Below the pieces are notes generated by a model, which worked only from the letters and a program-made list of their open reading frames with translations, had not been told where the DNA came from and searched no databases. From assembly GCA_905198125.1 (NCBI GenBank), contig CAJKBH010000007.1:30617-94616 (forward strand): DNA of 64,000 nt, given 5' to 3'. The translations under genes and the position numbers were made by a program. This DNA is from an uncultured Porphyromonadaceae bacterium. Its GTDB lineage: Bacteria > Bacteroidota > Bacteroidia > Bacteroidales > Muribaculaceae. Every line of letters starts with the position of its first letter. The stretch's first letter is position 1. Below are positions 61,548 to 64,000 of the stretch, in pieces.

Positions 61548-62864
61548 TTATTTCTTTTCGAATAAAGCTGAATAGATGCGGTCGGTGGCTCCCAGCTTTG
61601 ACTGGATGTATTCCTCCGCCCACCGGCCGAGTTTCTTGCGGTGATCGCTGTCGGTAAACAGGCGGTCGGCCATTGCGTCGAAATCATCGCGTCCGGTGAT
61701 GGGGAGACCGCATCCGACCTTGGCCATCTCGATGGCCTCGACAAACCGGTTGTGGCACGGGCCGTATATTACGGGCACACCGTATACCGCCGGCTCGTTG
61801 ATGTTGTGGATCCCTACGCCGAATCCGCCGCCCACATACGCCACGTCGCAGTATGCGTATGCGCTCGACAGCAGACCGAAACAGTCTATTATCAGTGCCT
61901 GTTTGCCCTGCATGGATTCAGGATTCCTGCGTGCTTCGCTCAGAAGTACAGCCCCGTTGTCGAACCTTTCGACTAATTTCTTCAGTCGGGCCTCGTCGAA
62001 TTCGTGCGGCGCAACCACTATCTTTACATCCGGATGACTGTTGAACCAGGGTATGTACACATCCTCGTCCTTGGGCCATGAGCTGCCTGCCATCATCAGC
62101 AACGGACGCTCAGCACCTGCCGTGCGGCCGGAGAATGTCTCCAGCTCCGGAATGGCCTTGGCTGTCTCGCGTATTTTGGCCACGCGGTCAAACCGTGTGT
62201 CGCCTGTAACCTCGACGTTGTTGACGTTGATGGATGCCAGCAGTTTCCGGCTCTCCTCGTCCTGAACGAATATTTTGGTGAACCATTTGAGCCACAGACC
62301 GTACCAGGCAAACGATCGCTTGAAGAATTTCTGATCGGGCCTGAAGGCGGCGCTGATCAGATATGTGGGAATCTGACGGCGATACAGCTCGTGGAGGTAG
62401 TTGCGCCAGATTTCGTATTTGACGAATATGGCTTTCTCGGGACGCACGCGGTCCAAAAAGCGGTGCACGCGCAGCGGGGTGTCGAAAGGAAGATAGCACA
62501 CGCAGTCCGCAAGAGGATAATCCTTGCGCACCTCGTAGCCGGAAGGGGAGAAGAACGTGACCAGTATCTTGACTTCCGGGTCTTCCTTGCGCAGACGCTC
62601 TATCAGCGGGCGTCCCTGCTCGAACTCGCCGAGCGAGGCGCAATGCACCCAGATTACGCGGTCGTTGGGTTTCAGTACTTTCAGGTGCTCGTTTATGTCG
62701 CGCTGACCGCGGTCCAGCAAACTGGCCTTGTGGTTGCCTAAGCCGGCCACCCGCACACCGAAACGGTACAGGGAAATGCCCGCCGAGTAGACCGGCATCT
62801 CAAGCGCCTGGCGGCTCGCCTCGGCGCATAGCCCTTTGATTTCTCCAAATTTCGGTATCCTCAT
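61548..62864 (-). CDS. waaA: 3-deoxy-D-manno-octulosonic acid (Kdo) transferase
   Basis: The 438-residue membrane-associated glycosyltransferase adds Kdo to lipid A precursors. WVHCASLGEFEQGRPLIERL, FVKYEIWRNYL and AYVGGGFGVGIHNINEPAVYG are family signatures. The ATG at 62864 begins 12 nt after the gltX stop; an internal ATG at 62798 (MPVYSAGISLYRF) gives a more typical N-terminus, so the true start is uncertain. It is cotranscribed with gltX, hpt and probably adk. Confidence 0.93.
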   Translation of the reverse strand: MRIPKFGEIKGLCAEASRQALEMPVYSAGISLYRFGVRVAGLGNHKASLLDRGQRDINEHLKVLKPNDRVIWVHCASLGEFEQGRPLIERLRKEDPEVKILVTFFSPSGYEVRKDYPLADCVCYLPFDTPLRVHRFLDRVRPEKAIFVKYEIWRNYLHELYRRQIPTYLISAAFRPDQKFFKRSFAWYGLWLKWFTKIFVQDEESRKLLASINVNNVEVTGDTRFDRVAKIRETAKAIPELETFSGRTAGAERPLLMMAGSSWPKDEDVYIPWFNSHPDVKIVVAPHEFDEARLKKLVERFDNGAVLLSEARRNPESMQGKQALIIDCFGLLSSAYAYCDVAYVGGGFGVGIHNINEPAVYGVPVIYGPCHNRFVEAIEMAKVGCGLPITGRDDFDAMADRLFTDSDHRKKLGRWAEEYIQSKLGATDRIYSALFEKK

Positions 62865-62876
62865 ATATCGCGGGGG

Positions 62877-64000
62877 TTAGTGCAGGGTGTCTATGGCTTT
62901 GCGTATGCGGCGTATCACCTCTTCCTTGGGCATCAGCTCGGTGATGTCGAACATGTGCGGGCCACGGCATGCGCCCACAACCGCGAGGCGGAAGGCGTTC
63001 ATCACGTTGCCAAGGTGAAATTCCTTGGATGCGATCCAGTCCAGCACTATCTTTTCGGCATTGGCCGATGTCATGTCGTCTATTCCCTCAAGCACTCCGA
63101 TCAGTTCCTCCATGATGGCGGGAGTCTCGGCGCTCCAGCGCTTCTTCACGTCCTTCTCTGCATAGCCTTCCGGAGCGATAAAGAAGAAGCTGCCCTGCTC
63201 CCACAGGTCGGGAATCAGGTTGGCGCGTCCCTTGACCATGCCTATGGCCCTGGCCACGTATTCGGGAGTGAAGCCGCTTACGCCATGCTCCTCAAGTATC
63301 GGCATGAACAGTGCTGCCAGTTCCTCGTCGGGCTTGCGCATCAGGTATTCATGGTTGAACCATTCGCCTTTCTTGAAGTCGAACTTGGCGCCGGCCTTGC
63401 TGCAATGCTCGAAACTGAATTTGTCTATCAGTTCCTGCATCGTCATCAGCTCGGAGTCGTCGCCGGGGTTCCAGCCCAACAGGGCCAAGAAGTTAACCAG
63501 AGCTTCGGGCAGATAACCGCGCTCGCGGAATCCGGAGCTTATCTCGCCGCTCTTGGGGTCGTGCCATTCCAGCGGGAATACGGGGAAGCCGAGTTTGTCG
63601 CCGTCGCGTTTGGAGAGCTTACCGTTGCCTACCGGCTTGAGCAGCAGGGGCAGGTGGACGAACTGCGGCATGGTGTCCTGCCAGCCGAATGCCTCGTACA
63701 GCAGTACATGAAGCGGAGCTGACGGCAGCCATTCCTCGCCGCGGATCACGTGCGACACCTCCATCAGATGGTCGTCCACGATGTTGGCAAGGTGGTAGGT
63801 AGGGAGGTCGTCGGCACTCTTGTACAGTACCTTGTCGTCAAGGATGGAACTGTTCACGGTCACTTCGCCGCGGATCAGGTCGTTTACCTTCACCTCCTTG
63901 TCAGGCTCGATTAGGAAACGCACCACATACTGCGTGCCGTTGTCTATGAGTTTCTGTACCTCGTCGGCCGGGAGGGTCAGCGAGTTGCGCATACGCGTTC
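62877..64000 (-). CDS. gltX: Glutamyl-tRNA synthetase (5' partial)
   Basis: The reading frame runs off the end of the window, so the N-terminal part is missing; about 373 residues remain. [54 protein letters not shown] sequence and KLSKRDGD, the KMSKS equivalent, identify GltX. The rest is the anticodon-binding region. It charges tRNA-Glu and provides the first step of C5 tetrapyrrole synthesis where that route is used. Confidence 0.95.
   Translation of the reverse strand, partial: TRMRNSLTLPADEVQKLIDNGTQYVVRFLIEPDKEVKVNDLIRGEVTVNSSILDDKVLYKSADDLPTYHLANIVDDHLMEVSHVIRGEEWLPSAPLHVLLYEAFGWQDTMPQFVHLPLLLKPVGNGKLSKRDGDKLGFPVFPLEWHDPKSGEISSGFRERGYLPEALVNFLALLGWNPGDDSELMTMQELIDKFSFEHCSKAGAKFDFKKGEWFNHEYLMRKPDEELAALFMPILEEHGVSGFTPEYVARAIGMVKGRANLIPDLWEQGSFFFIAPEGYAEKDVKKRWSAETPAIMEELIGVLEGIDDMTSANAEKIVLDWIASKEFHLGNVMNAFRLAVVGACRGPHMFDITELMPKEEVIRRIRKAIDTLH

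Overview
The window looks like a chromosomal segment of a Bacteroidota (order Bacteroidales) gut-type bacterium, plausibly Muribaculaceae; the family assignment is inference. The order-level call rests on type IX secretion (T9SS) components, BspA-like leucine-rich repeat surface proteins, PorE-, Mrp-, QueF- and SufBCDS-type genes of the Bacteroidota kind, and many promoters of the Bacteroides form (TTTG, about 20 nt, then TAnnTTTG). Most of the sequence is moderately GC-rich housekeeping DNA. Visibly AT-richer islands carry accessory genes.

Layout. 1-6560: the C-terminal end of a T9SS-sorted (PorZ-like) protein, a BspA-like protein, a GH3-type adenylating enzyme, trmB, mrp and an acyltransferase. 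6591-9046: tRNA-Leu(CAA) followed by an AT-rich pair, an Mrr-type restriction enzyme and a Fic protein with its own operator array. 9085-19299: a tightly packed minus-strand operon running porU, rex, a degenerate FAH-fold protein, a second PorU-like sortase, porV, ispF, cvpA. 19397-26037: a HAD phosphatase fused through a membrane helix to a GH25 lysozyme, then lgt, ackA-pta and an LptF/G permease. 26047-32516: an AT-rich cluster of two BspA-like proteins bracketing two paralogous TIM-barrel-like proteins, the genes separated by strong hairpins. 32870-43058: queC, an AAA/DUF4143 ATPase with a tandem-repeat upstream region, then the operon aspS, nif3-like, zinc-ribbon, manA, queF, and divergent parC.

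43051-50047: envelope proteins, an S41 lipoprotein protease, a small AT-rich group of secreted proteins and a membrane-tethered TPR protein with a C-terminal HTH-like segment. 50124-53527: small and accessory genes, including a DUF3791/DUF3990 toxin-like module and a HEPN-MNT toxin-antitoxin pair flanked by short palindromic repeats. 53686-64000: sufC-sufD-sufS followed by a DAACS symporter, a PorE-like OmpA lipoprotein, adk, hpt, waaA and the 3' part of gltX.

How the parts work together: porU, the second sortase, porV, porE and the PorZ-like fragment give most of the attachment and cell-surface side of T9SS, while several of the BspA-like proteins are likely cargo. The most unusual items are the HAD-GH25 fusion, the FAH-fold protein lacking its metal ligands inside the sortase operon, the E-to-Q split between the two TIM-barrel paralogues, the DUF3791-DUF3990 module, and two operator-like repeat arrays in front of the Fic and AAA/DUF4143 genes.
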